From: Litchfieldia salsa
Lineage (GTDB): Bacteria > Bacillota > Bacilli > Bacillales > Bacillaceae_L
Length of the DNA: 64,000 bases
Direction of reading: 5' to 3'
Assembly (NCBI RefSeq): GCF_900104555.1
Contig: NZ_FNJU01000001.1
Coordinates: 800,152 to 864,151 of the forward strand
Position 1 is the stretch's first letter. Every line of letters begins with the position of its first letter. The position numbers and the translations under genes were made by a program. The notes under the pieces are model-generated. The model was not told the origin of the DNA and ran no database searches. It saw nothing but the letters and a program-made list of their open reading frames with translations. Positions 1 to 8,243 of this stretch are shown piece by piece.

Positions 1-834
1 TACTGCTTCTTTTTGATCTTCTGTTGTTATTTTATCAACGAAAGGATGTTCAGGAGCAAGTACTGCATATGTTGCACCAAATAATGTATCAGGACGTGTT
101 GTGAACACTGTGAATGTATCATTATGTTCCTCAATATTAAAGGTAACATGTGCTCCTTCACTTTTCCCAATCCAGTTACGTTGCATTTCCTTTAAGCTCT
201 CTGGCCAATCAAGCTCTTCCAAATCTTCTAATAGACGGTCTGCATACTTCGTAATTCTTAATACCCATTGTCTCATTGGACGGCGTTCAACTGGGTGTCC
301 GCCACGTTCACTTTTACCATCAATGACTTCTTCATTAGCAAGTACTGTTCCTAGTGCTGGACACCAGTTAACAGCTACTTCATCTACATATGCCAAGCCT
401 TTTTCATACAGCTTAGTGAAAATCCATTGTGTCCATTTATAGTATTTAGGATCAGTTGTATTTACTTCACGATCCCAATCATATGAAAAACCAAGTTCTT
501 TGATTTGACGACGGAAAGTGTTAATATTTTTCTCTGTGAATTCTGCTGGATCGTTCCCAGTATCTAAAGCATATTGCTCTGCAGGAAGGCCGAATGCATC
601 CCATCCCATCGGGTGGAGTACATTATATCCTTGCATGCGTTTCATTCTTGCTAATATGTCTGTTGCTGTATAGCCTTCAGGATGACCAACATGTAATCCA
701 GCTCCTGATGGATATGGAAACATATCTAACGCATAAAACTTACGCTTTCCTTTGTCTTCAGTGGTACGGAATGTTTTATTCTGTTCCCAATGTTGCTGCC
801 ATTTCTTTTCAATATCCTGGTGCTTGTAACTCAT
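1..834 (-). CDS. leuS: Leucyl-tRNA synthetase, N-terminal 278 residues (gene runs off the window)
   Basis: Class I aminoacyl-tRNA synthetase that charges tRNA-Leu in the cytoplasm. The minus-strand reading frame starts at ATG 834-832 behind a GGAGG ribosome binding site at 841-846 and stays open to the window edge. The class I signature is visible as HVGH at residues 48-51, preceded by the PYPSGAGL stretch typical of LeuRS. Later residues include the start of the editing region ([12 protein letters not shown]). The family is about 800 residues, so roughly two thirds, including the KMSKS loop, lies outside. Expression is expected to follow leucine starvation through the T-box upstream. Identification is from sequence motifs and is secure; the gene is partial only because of the window boundary. 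Confidence 0.97.
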   Translation of the reverse strand, partial: MSYKHQDIEKKWQQHWEQNKTFRTTEDKGKRKFYALDMFPYPSGAGLHVGHPEGYTATDILARMKRMQGYNVLHPMGWDAFGLPAEQYALDTGNDPAEFTEKNINTFRRQIKELGFSYDWDREVNTTDPKYYKWTQWIFTKLYEKGLAYVDEVAVNWCPALGTVLANEEVIDGKSERGGHPVERRPMRQWVLRITKYADRLLEDLEELDWPESLKEMQRNWIGKSEGAHVTFNIEEHNDTFTVFTTRPDTLFGATYAVLAPEHPFVDKITTEDQKEAV

Positions 835-916
835 CTTAATCCTCCTCGAACATCGTGTTCAAATTCTTCTAAATATCGGTTGTTTTCATAAACTTTATTG
901 CTGATCAAACACAGTA

Positions 917-1044
917 GTTGATTTCCACTCCAGGTGCGATCTTTCCGCGGGGCAGGCGATGAGCCTCCTCGTCGCTTTGCTCCTGTGGGGTCTCATCTGT
1001 CCTGCACATCCCGCAGGAGTCTCACACCTTCCGTTCCAATCAAC
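917..1044. repeat. ~128-bp imperfect palindromic repeat element in the leuS leader
   Basis: The element begins GTTGATTTCCACTCC and ends CGTTCCAATCAAC, so its ends are inverted copies of GTTGATT. The arms go on matching imperfectly inward: AGGTGCGA against the reverse complement of TCACACCT, a CCGCGGGG/CCCGCAGG block, and an ATGAG block on each arm. It is more GC-rich than the surrounding DNA and has no open frame. It lies between the T-box terminator and leuS, so it would be transcribed in the leader. I recall very similar GTTGATT...AATCAAC elements scattered between genes in Bacillaceae genomes, but cannot give a family name. It could be a mobile miniature element or a structured RNA. Confidence 0.7.
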
Positions 1045-1108
1045 TTGCAGCTATAAATGCGATTTTTCTAATTAACAACAATCTTTCAATATATAACTAA
1101 ATATAAAA

Positions 1109-1385
1109 AAACCCCTCATCCCTGTATAGGGACGAGAGGATATGTATATAATCTCCCGCGGTACCACCCAAATTAGTGTTGCAACGCGTCGTTTCACTTC
1201 ACACGTTCTGCACTCGCTTCATTCATCCTTAACGCGGACCAGACGACAAGTATTACTCTTACGATTCAAACGCATTTCACACTTGTAACTCCAAGGCGAG
1301 TTCATGAACAACTAATGATTGACTTGCACCAACCGTCAACTCTCTATACATCGTTCTTCACTACTACTCCTCATCAATGCTTTCA
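1109..1385 (-). promoter_or_regulatory. Leucine T-box leader with terminator, controlling leuS
   Basis: On the minus strand the canonical T-box motif (TGGGTGGTACCGCGG, 1156-1170) is followed by a 12-bp terminator hairpin (1112-1139) and a run of U. Upstream, a GAACTC stretch fits the specifier loop, with CTC (leucine) at 1298-1300; AGTAGT lies 5' of it, as expected for the AG-box side of stem I. Known mechanism: uncharged tRNA-Leu pairs with the specifier and the T-box, forming the antiterminator and allowing readthrough. The terminator lies about 275 nt from the leuS start, unusually far because of the repeat at 917-1044. Confidence 0.93.
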
Positions 1386-1394
1386 TCATATTTA

Positions 1395-1425
1395 ATTATA
1401 ATGTGTATTCTATAGAATTTGACAA
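1395..1425 (-). promoter_or_regulatory. Probable sigma-A promoter of leuS
   Basis: On the minus strand TTGTCA (1420-1425) is followed after 19 bases by TATAAT (1395-1400), just upstream of the T-box leader. The spacing is 1-2 bases longer than ideal, but position and hexamers fit a leader promoter. Confidence 0.5.
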
Positions 1426-1564
1426 TAAACTGCAAGTGTTAACAAGAAAAATAGGCTTACTTAACACTATTTTTACCGAAACGATTACTCTACATACCAA
1501 ATCTCTAACCAGAATGTGCCATTTTTATGATAAAATTTAGATATACACATGTAAGGAGGGAACT

Positions 1565-2263
1565 ATGGATTTCAATCTTGAATTATCATTCAATCTTCCA
1601 TCCATCGTGATTGCTACGTTATCTTGGTTACTAATTGCATTCTTGTTTACACATCTTTATCGTAAAAGTGCCAAACCTCCTATATGGAAGGCATTCACCA
1701 TTCTTTTAATTGGCCTTTTTACGTTTAGTATTACGTTTGATACTTATAGGATTTCCATTCTACCAATTGGTGTATGGATTGCATACGGGATTTTAAAAAG
1801 AAATGATCAGATTACACGCTGGATGAGATATCGACCTTTTGCATGGTTAGGGTTTTGGGCAAACTTTATTTTTCTGTTAGGTTCTATACTCTTGAATCCA
1901 TTTCATGCACTATTTTATCCAGAAGATAAGATCTCTACCTATATTACCGGGATCGAACACGCTGAAATGATCATGATTCATCCAAGTGGAGAAAATGTCA
2001 CCATTAAAGATAATCTTCTAGCTTTACTTAAGGATATGGAACAAGAACCTGTACAAAGCATTGTTTGGTATGAGGAAGTAACGTCTTCTTTGGACGAAAA
2101 ATTCCCCTATCAATTAATCGGGACAACACCTAAACTTGGGAGTGACCTTACAACCACTGTCTACCTTGAGCGTGATGGTCATGGTATTCTGATTACTACA
2201 CCTCTTGAACAATATTACTTTCGTTCTAATGATGTACTTTTTGAGGAGGGAGTTCCTGAGTGA
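1565..2263 (+). CDS. Hypothetical membrane protein (232 aa)
   Basis: I do not recognise this family. The start is ATG behind a good AAGGAGGG site at 1553-1560. The N-terminal half is hydrophobic, with about four membrane segments: near residues 10-30, 43-59, 65-78 and 93-113. It ends in a soluble domain (about 115-232) rich in charged residues, including the stretches EHAEMIMIHPSGENV and SIVWYEEVT. The stop overlaps the next gene's start by 4 bases (GTGA), so the two are translationally coupled and probably work together at the membrane. The gene is divergent from leuS. No enzyme motif is visible and no function is assigned. Confidence 0.75.
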   Translation: MDFNLELSFNLPSIVIATLSWLLIAFLFTHLYRKSAKPPIWKAFTILLIGLFTFSITFDTYRISILPIGVWIAYGILKRNDQITRWMRYRPFAWLGFWANFIFLLGSILLNPFHALFYPEDKISTYITGIEHAEMIMIHPSGENVTIKDNLLALLKDMEQEPVQSIVWYEEVTSSLDEKFPYQLIGTTPKLGSDLTTTVYLERDGHGILITTPLEQYYFRSNDVLFEEGVPE

Positions 2264-3009
2264 TAAGTACTAAAAAGAAGCTTCTCCTTTTATTGTTTTT
2301 GTTTGTAATTCTTTTGGTTGGAGCTTATTCATTCTATTACTATACAAGTGATGCAAGTTCATTTTTAACAGAAGAAGAAATGAAACAAAGGATAAATCCT
2401 TACTATTTAAATTCAAAAATAGAAGTAATTCAGGATATTATCACCATTGATAACAATCATATTTATGTTCCATATATCACAACTGAAGGTGAATATGCTG
2501 CAAGCTACTGGTACTATAATAATCGCAATTGGGAGATTGAATATGTAGGTACAATCAGTACTCCCCATCTAGTTAGTACGAACCCTAATGACCCCTCAAC
2601 CTTTTATTTTGTTTGGAATCTTCATCCTGCTGACCAGATTAAATCGTTAGAGTTTTATTTGTTAAAGCGAAGAAATTACTCTGTTTCAGATCGAATTGAA
2701 ATCTATACACCTAAACTACAAATGAACTTTTCAACACCATTGGATGAACACTCTTACGGAATTGTTAAATTATCTGAGGAGTTTATCAAGGTATTAAACG
2801 ACACAATGAAGCTAGAAGCTGCACAGTTTCCTGACTTTTACTATAACGGCGTTTTCTCCTCTCCCACAACAGAATTTGCTTGGAGAGCTTTTGACCACTC
2901 CGGTAAATCAGTATACCCAGAACATTCAACAACTGGTGGCGGAAGTGGTGGGGGAACACTTTTGAAATATACGAGGTATTTGGATGATCGGGATCCTGAA
3001 CTAGAATAA
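2260..3009 (+). CDS. Hypothetical exported or membrane-anchored protein, possibly YttA-like (249 aa)
   Basis: Starts at GTG 2260 with GAGGAGGG 9 bases upstream, overlapping the previous stop. An N-terminal hydrophobic segment (about residues 8-26, KKKLLLLLFLFVILLVGAY) acts as a signal anchor. The remainder is a soluble, aromatic-rich domain predicted outside the cell, ending in a Gly/Ser stretch (GGGSGGG near residue 230) and an acidic tail. B. subtilis has a protein of similar size, YttA, in the same leuS-yttB neighbourhood, so an orthologous relationship is possible; that rests on position and size only. Role unknown; coupling to the upstream membrane protein suggests a joint surface function. 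Confidence 0.7.
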   Translation: MISTKKKLLLLLFLFVILLVGAYSFYYYTSDASSFLTEEEMKQRINPYYLNSKIEVIQDIITIDNNHIYVPYITTEGEYAASYWYYNNRNWEIEYVGTISTPHLVSTNPNDPSTFYFVWNLHPADQIKSLEFYLLKRRNYSVSDRIEIYTPKLQMNFSTPLDEHSYGIVKLSEEFIKVLNDTMKLEAAQFPDFYYNGVFSSPTTEFAWRAFDHSGKSVYPEHSTTGGGSGGGTLLKYTRYLDDRDPELE

Positions 3010-3078
3010 AAAAGTACTCCTTATAAAGGTTTGTGGTCCTCATAAACGAGGACCTCTGACCCAATGAAGGGACAATAA

Positions 3079-4386
3079 TCATATTCCACTACTTTTTCTT
3101 CCCCGTGCAACCCCTATATAAGCTAATCCATGCTGAGCTAAAGCTCTTGGTTCAAGACAGTTTCTTGCATCAAGCACTAGATTTCCTCTCATCCATTTCT
3201 TAAGCTTCCCTAAGTCCATTTCTTTAAATTCCTCCCAATCAGTTGCAATAACAACACAATCTGACCCTTTAATTGCTTGTTCAAGACTAGGGGTTTGCTT
3301 AACGTTCTCATACAAATTGGGAGGAAGACTTGCTTTTGGGTCATAGGATCTTACCTCACAATCATATTGGCTAATCCTTTTAATGAGTTCAACTGCAGGT
3401 GAACATCGAATATCATCTGTGTTTGGCTTAAAAGCAATACCTAACACTGTAATCGTTTTCCCCTCTATTGTTGTCATAGCTTGTTTTAATTTCCTCAAAT
3501 AGACTTCAATTTGCTCATGATTGACTTCTTGAAGAGCCCTTAATAATTTTGGATGTATTTCCTTTTCTAATGCCGTATGCTCCAATGAAATAACATCTTT
3601 CGGAAAACAAGAACCTCCATACCCAAGTCCAGCTTGTAAAAAGTGAGGACCAATTCGCGGATCGGTTCCAATACCTCTTGCAACATCAGTAATATTAACA
3701 CCATAAGCATCACTGATTTTGGCCATTTCATTGATAAAAGAAATCTTCAACGCTAGAAAAGCATTTGAAGCATATTTGGTCATTTCTGCTCCATTTAAAC
3801 TTGTCACAACATATGGTGCATCAAGACCATGATATAGTTCTTGTAAAATAGAAACTGATTGACTATCTCCCTCTCTATGTCCTACCAAAATTTTGTCAGG
3901 GTGTTCCATATCATAAATAGCTGTTCCTTCACGAAGAAACTCAGGATTAGAAACGATGTTAAATAGACTAGAATCTACTCCTTGATCAATTAGTCTTCGA
4001 TATAAAATTTCGTTTGTTCCAGGAGGAACCGTGCTTTTAGTAATAATGGTTTTATAGGATGATAGATTTTCACTAATACAATCTACTACTGAATACAGAT
4101 AGGTTAAATCTGTTTTCCCATCTGGAAGTGATGGCGTTCCAACAGCAATCATAATGACCGGAAATTCCGATATACCCTTACTCACATCCCAATGAAAGGA
4201 TAAATTTTCATGATGATGGTCAAGAATCTCCTTCAACCCGGGTTCATAAATAGGAACCTTGCCCTCTTGCAATTCTTTAATTCTCTCCTTATTAATATCC
4301 ACACAACAGACAGAGTGTCCAAGGCGTGCTAACACCGCAGCTGTCGTTAAACCTACATATCCAGCTCCAACAATACAGATTTCCAT
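3079..4386 (-). CDS. ugd: UDP-glucose 6-dehydrogenase (YtcA/TuaD family)
   Basis: Oxidises UDP-glucose to UDP-glucuronate with two NAD+. The N-terminal Rossmann motif is visible (VGAGYVGLTTA, from residue 6). The catalytic cysteine lies in GGSCFPKD near residue 260, and the C-terminal domain has the family stretch GIAFKPNTDDIRCSPA. At 435 residues it has the usual family length. The ATG start has AGGGGA about 9 bases upstream. It is divergent from the uridylyltransferase that makes its substrate. With coat genes beyond, the arrangement resembles the B. subtilis ytdA/ytcA-cotS spore-coat sugar region, so YtcA is the likelier counterpart than TuaD of teichuronic acid synthesis. Catalytic function is secure; the coat role is inferred. 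Confidence 0.93.
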   Translation of the reverse strand: MEICIVGAGYVGLTTAAVLARLGHSVCCVDINKERIKELQEGKVPIYEPGLKEILDHHHENLSFHWDVSKGISEFPVIMIAVGTPSLPDGKTDLTYLYSVVDCISENLSSYKTIITKSTVPPGTNEILYRRLIDQGVDSSLFNIVSNPEFLREGTAIYDMEHPDKILVGHREGDSQSVSILQELYHGLDAPYVVTSLNGAEMTKYASNAFLALKISFINEMAKISDAYGVNITDVARGIGTDPRIGPHFLQAGLGYGGSCFPKDVISLEHTALEKEIHPKLLRALQEVNHEQIEVYLRKLKQAMTTIEGKTITVLGIAFKPNTDDIRCSPAVELIKRISQYDCEVRSYDPKASLPPNLYENVKQTPSLEQAIKGSDCVVIATDWEEFKEMDLGKLKKWMRGNLVLDARNCLEPRALAQHGLAYIGVARGRKSSGI

Positions 4387-4570
4387 CTTGAAATCCCCTT
4401 CTTTCTATTCTCTTCATGTATCCTATGAAAAAACGAAAAGATTGTAATCTAGCAAATAACCAAATCTATAAAAATGGACTTAGTTTGAAGCCTGTTTTCT
4501 TATCAGACAAGTCCCTTTATGTCTATGAAGAGAATATATTACAGTAAATGGACAAGAAAGGAGGAGGCAT

Positions 4571-5383
4571 ATGGTAAAAAAAGCAATCATACCAGCAGCA
4601 GGGTTTGGCACGAGAGGTCTTCCCATTACAAAGGTTATCCCAAAGGAAATGTTTCCAGTCGGACTAAAGCCGGCCATCCAACTTGTTATTGAGGAAGCGG
4701 TTAACTCCGGTATTGAGGAAATACTAATCATCGTTTCACGTACCAAGAGCCTTATTATTGATTACTTGGATTCATCCTTGGAACTAGAATCATTTTTAGA
4801 GAAAAATAATAAGAGCCATCTTAAACAAAAGCTAACCCTACCAAAAGCTCAAATTCTTTACACACGCCAACCCTTTGCTAAAGGACTCGGGGATGCTATT
4901 CATCTTGGGAAAAACTTCGTTGGTAAAGATCCATTTGCTGTACTATTACCAGACGACATCATCATCAATAAAAACGGAAGTTGCTTACAAGAACTAATAG
5001 ACCTTCATCACAGAACTTCTTCGAGTGTAATTGGATTGAAGAAAGTAGATGAGCACTCTACAAAAAACTATGGAGTCATTTCCGGAATTGAAATGAAAAA
5101 CAATGAATATGAGCTAGAGGATATTGTTGAGAAACCACTCACCAATCCTCCATCAAACCTTGCAGTTATTGGACGGTATATCTTTAATCCAGATATTATG
5201 CACCACTTAGAAGACGTCACACCTGGTCATGGTAACGAAATTCAACTAACTGACGCAATTAAGGAACTACTTAATAGTCAGAAGGTTTATGGAAAAGTCA
5301 TTTCAGGAACTAGGTATGATATTGGAATTGAAAAAGAATATATGAAACTTCTTACTAGACATTATAGAGAACTAGAAAGCTAA
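4571..5383 (+). CDS. galU: UTP--glucose-1-phosphate uridylyltransferase (YtdA/GalU family)
   Basis: Makes UDP-glucose from UTP and glucose-1-phosphate. The nucleotidyltransferase signature is at the N-terminus (PAAGFGTRGLPITKVIPKEM, residues 8-27), followed by GLKPAIQLVIEEAV and the LLPDDII stretch. At 270 residues it is closer in length to the B. subtilis spore-coat paralogue YtdA than to the 292-residue GtaB. It starts at ATG behind AAAGGAGGAGG. The dehydrogenase on the opposite strand uses its product, and the two downstream genes are of coat type. A second housekeeping GtaB probably exists elsewhere in the genome (inference). Confidence 0.9.
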   Translation: MVKKAIIPAAGFGTRGLPITKVIPKEMFPVGLKPAIQLVIEEAVNSGIEEILIIVSRTKSLIIDYLDSSLELESFLEKNNKSHLKQKLTLPKAQILYTRQPFAKGLGDAIHLGKNFVGKDPFAVLLPDDIIINKNGSCLQELIDLHHRTSSSVIGLKKVDEHSTKNYGVISGIEMKNNEYELEDIVEKPLTNPPSNLAVIGRYIFNPDIMHHLEDVTPGHGNEIQLTDAIKELLNSQKVYGKVISGTRYDIGIEKEYMKLLTRHYRELES

Positions 5384-5440
5384 AATCCTATGTATCTGGA
5401 ATATGCCGAGATACTCAACTAAGTTAAAGGAGGAAATAAA

Positions 5441-6565
5441 TTGGAGAAACAAAGAATTGATCCATGGGGAGATTATGAATCAATAGATGACTTATATATA
5501 CCAGACTATGTAAGTGAATTGGCACAACAAGCGTTACAACATTACGACTTTGTTGTTTCGGATATCACTGTAATGGCAACGAAACCATTTAAAGGTGGTG
5601 CTATTTGGAAAATCGAAACAAACCTTGGACCAAAAAGTTTAAAGCTCCTTCACCGTCGTCCAAGTCGAAGTATATTTAGCTTAGGAGCCCAAAACTATTT
5701 AGTAGAAACTCAAGGTGCAAGGGTACCATCAATTGTAAAAACAAAGGACGGTCGAGACTTTGTTGAGATTGCTAATAAGATATGGTTTGTAGCTGAATGG
5801 ATTGTTCCATTAGAACCAACCTCATCAGACTTAGAGGGTGCAAAAAACTTATGTCGTGCATTGGGTGAATTTCATCGCTTAACAAAAGGATATGTCCCAC
5901 CAAAGCAGGCTGAAGTTCCATCAAGGGTTAAAAAGTGGCCGAGAAAATACGAAAAGGTCATTACAAAGCTTGAATGGTTCCGGCATATTGTCCTTGCATA
6001 TCCAGAAATGCCTGCAAGTGAATTGATTAATCATGTACTAGACTACTTTAAACAACAAGCAGAAACGAGTCTCAAGATGCTACAGGAATCTAGTTATCAT
6101 CAACTAGCGCAAAAAGGCGATATTTATTGGGGATTAGCTCACCAGGACTACGGTTGGTCTAATGCTCAAATGGGTATTGAAGGGATGTGGGTCATTGACC
6201 TTGATGGTGTAACCTATGACCTACCAATGCGTGATTTATCAAAACTAATTGCTAGTACAATGTCTGATATAAATGAATGGGATGCTACTTTTATCCGTGA
6301 AATGGTTAAAGCCTATCATGAGACAAATCCTATAACACCTGAAATGTATGAAGTGCTATGGATTGACCTATCATTTCCTGATGCATTTTATAAAGAGATT
6401 AAATCAATGGTCTATGAACCTGAATTATTTTTAAACGAGGATACAAAGCAATCTGTTATATCTGTTCTAGAATTAGAAGATTCTAAGTGGACTGCATTAA
6501 GTGAAATTAAAGAAGATTGGAAGGGTGTGAATATAACAAATGAAAGTCTTAATGATTTGTACTGA
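5441..6565 (+). CDS. CotS-family spore coat protein (kinase/phosphotransferase fold)
   Basis: A protein-kinase/aminoglycoside-phosphotransferase fold protein of the CotS/CotI (YtaA) coat family. The start is TTG 5441 with AAAGGAGG seven bases upstream; there is no better ATG. The catalytic-loop stretch AHQDYGWSNAQM is near residue 233 and the metal-binding DLDGV follows near residue 253, so the active-site residues look intact. At 374 residues it is slightly longer than B. subtilis CotS (about 350). It overlaps the following glycosyltransferase by 26 bases, the same order as cotS-cotSA. Expression is expected in the mother cell late in sporulation, from family knowledge. The substrate is unknown. 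Confidence 0.85.
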   Translation: MEKQRIDPWGDYESIDDLYIPDYVSELAQQALQHYDFVVSDITVMATKPFKGGAIWKIETNLGPKSLKLLHRRPSRSIFSLGAQNYLVETQGARVPSIVKTKDGRDFVEIANKIWFVAEWIVPLEPTSSDLEGAKNLCRALGEFHRLTKGYVPPKQAEVPSRVKKWPRKYEKVITKLEWFRHIVLAYPEMPASELINHVLDYFKQQAETSLKMLQESSYHQLAQKGDIYWGLAHQDYGWSNAQMGIEGMWVIDLDGVTYDLPMRDLSKLIASTMSDINEWDATFIREMVKAYHETNPITPEMYEVLWIDLSFPDAFYKEIKSMVYEPELFLNEDTKQSVISVLELEDSKWTALSEIKEDWKGVNITNESLNDLY

Positions 6566-8174
6566 GAAGCTTCCTGTTCCTCCAATCTTAGGCGGGGCAA
6601 TCCAAACATATTTAGCAGGTATTCTCCCTATTCTAAGTAAGGAACATGATATTACCGTTTTGGGAACCAATGATCCTTCTCTACCAAATGAAGAGCATAT
6701 AGATGGAATTCGATATGTTCGAATCCCTGGGAAAGTATTTGAGTTGTATAAAGAAGGAGTAACCGAATTCCTTTCTTCAGAACAATTTGATTTGGTTCAT
6801 ATTTTCAATCGGCCACGTCTCATTTTACCAGTACGTCAACATGCACCACATTCTAAAATAACCCTCAGTATGCATAACGATATGTTCTTCCCAGAGAAAA
6901 TTGACCCCGTGGAAGCACAAATGGCCCTTCATGAGATCTCTCAAATTGTGACTGTTAGCGACTATATCGGAAATGTGATTAAAGACTTGTACCCAGAATC
7001 AGTTCCAAAAATAAAAACCATTTATTCAGGTGTTGATATCGAACGTTTCTTACCTATAGACCATCCAGATATTTCAGGGATCCGTAACGAGCTACGTAAA
7101 AAGCATGGGCTTGAAGATAAAACTGTTATTTTATTTGCGGGAAGACTTTCCAGGAACAAAGGAGTTGATAAACTTATTCTAGCCATACCTGCTCTTGCAG
7201 AAAGATTTGATAATCTGGCCTTAGTTATTATCGGTGGAAATTGGTTTAGCCAAGATAGAGTGACAGATTATGTAGCTTACATCCGTGCTCTTTCCAAAAG
7301 ATTACCGATACCTGTTATAAATACTGGTTATGTTTCAGGGGATAAAATCCATGAATGGTATTCAGCAGCAGATCTCTTTGTCTGTACTTCTCAATGGCAG
7401 GAACCTCTAGCACGTGTTCATTATGAAGCAATGGCTGCAGGCCTTCCCATTGTAACAACTGAAAGAGGTGGAAATCCCGAGGTCATATCTGCTAGGGAAA
7501 ATGGAGTCGTCATAAAAAATCCCGAAGATCCAAATGGTTTTGTCGAAGCAATTACTGAAGTTTTGAGTGATAAATCATTAATGACCTCCATGGGTAAAAA
7601 AGGGAGAGACCTTGCTCTGAGTCAATACACTTGGGATCGGGTAGCATCTCAGGTTTTAGAGACATGGGAAGAGGTTTCTTTAGAACCAACTAGATCTTCT
7701 TACGTGGCAAAACAAGACCAACCACAGGTAGAGATTACACCAAAAACAGAAGAACCCTTACCAGAAATAGCTGTAACTAAAATAACAGAAAAAGCCGTAC
7801 CAGATATAGATGTAACCAAAAAAGAAGTTCCACCATCTATTAATCATAAAAAAACAAAGCAACATTCAGCTAATCATTATCCCAAATCCAGTCATCATAA
7901 ACCAGAGAAGCAGAAAAAAACGAAACCACGAACTCAGCCTGTGAAGCAGCACAGCCCATTAAACAAGCTACTAGTTTCCCTCAATCAACAAAATTTAGAT
8001 ATGATCTTAAAAGGAAAATCTCCTGAACTACGAAAATCAGTAAAAAAGAAAAACGATGAATTATCCAAGAAGCAGATAGCAAAGCCTTTAAAACACACTA
8101 AAGAGTTAACGAAAAGAGATATTCTTTTATCAGCTTTATCATATATAGAGCAACTGAATCGAGAGAAGAAATGA
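6540..8174 (+). CDS. CotSA-like GT4 glycosyltransferase with long basic C-terminal extension
   Basis: Glycosyltransferase family 4 (GT-B fold). N-terminal TEKLPVPPILGGA, central SDYIG and FAGRLSRNKGVDKL, and the donor-site stretch SQWQEPLARVHYEAMAAGLPIV resemble spore coat protein CotSA. The enzyme domain ends near residue 380. The remaining ~165 residues form a Pro/Lys/His-rich, apparently disordered tail absent from the ~377-residue B. subtilis CotSA. The start overlaps the CotS-like gene by 26 bases, indicating coupled translation. The tail has no TM segment and could bind coat polysaccharide or other coat proteins (inference). A bidirectional terminator follows. Confidence 0.87.
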   Translation: MKVLMICTEKLPVPPILGGAIQTYLAGILPILSKEHDITVLGTNDPSLPNEEHIDGIRYVRIPGKVFELYKEGVTEFLSSEQFDLVHIFNRPRLILPVRQHAPHSKITLSMHNDMFFPEKIDPVEAQMALHEISQIVTVSDYIGNVIKDLYPESVPKIKTIYSGVDIERFLPIDHPDISGIRNELRKKHGLEDKTVILFAGRLSRNKGVDKLILAIPALAERFDNLALVIIGGNWFSQDRVTDYVAYIRALSKRLPIPVINTGYVSGDKIHEWYSAADLFVCTSQWQEPLARVHYEAMAAGLPIVTTERGGNPEVISARENGVVIKNPEDPNGFVEAITEVLSDKSLMTSMGKKGRDLALSQYTWDRVASQVLETWEEVSLEPTRSSYVAKQDQPQVEITPKTEEPLPEIAVTKITEKAVPDIDVTKKEVPPSINHKKTKQHSANHYPKSSHHKPEKQKKTKPRTQPVKQHSPLNKLLVSLNQQNLDMILKGKSPELRKSVKKKNDELSKKQIAKPLKHTKELTKRDILLSALSYIEQLNREKK

Positions 8175-8197
8175 ACGAACTATTTTTTTTACTTTAA

Positions 8198-8228
8198 AAA
8201 AGCATCCGAATCGAATTCGGATGCTTTG
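8198..8228. terminator. Bidirectional rho-independent terminator
   Basis: A near-perfect stem with AAAGCATCCGAAT and ATTCGGATGCTTT arms lies between the CotSA-like gene and the convergent ilvD. A/T runs on both sides let it serve both strands. Confidence 0.85.
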
Positions 8229-8243
8229 ATTAGCAGTACTTTA

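Noticed and set aside
101..839. Plus-strand open frames over leuS
   Set aside because: They are antisense to a clear leuS coding frame and have no ribosome binding site.
1319..1540. 73-codon plus-strand frame upstream of the 232-aa gene
   Set aside because: It overlaps the minus-strand T-box leader and leuS promoter and lacks a ribosome binding site.
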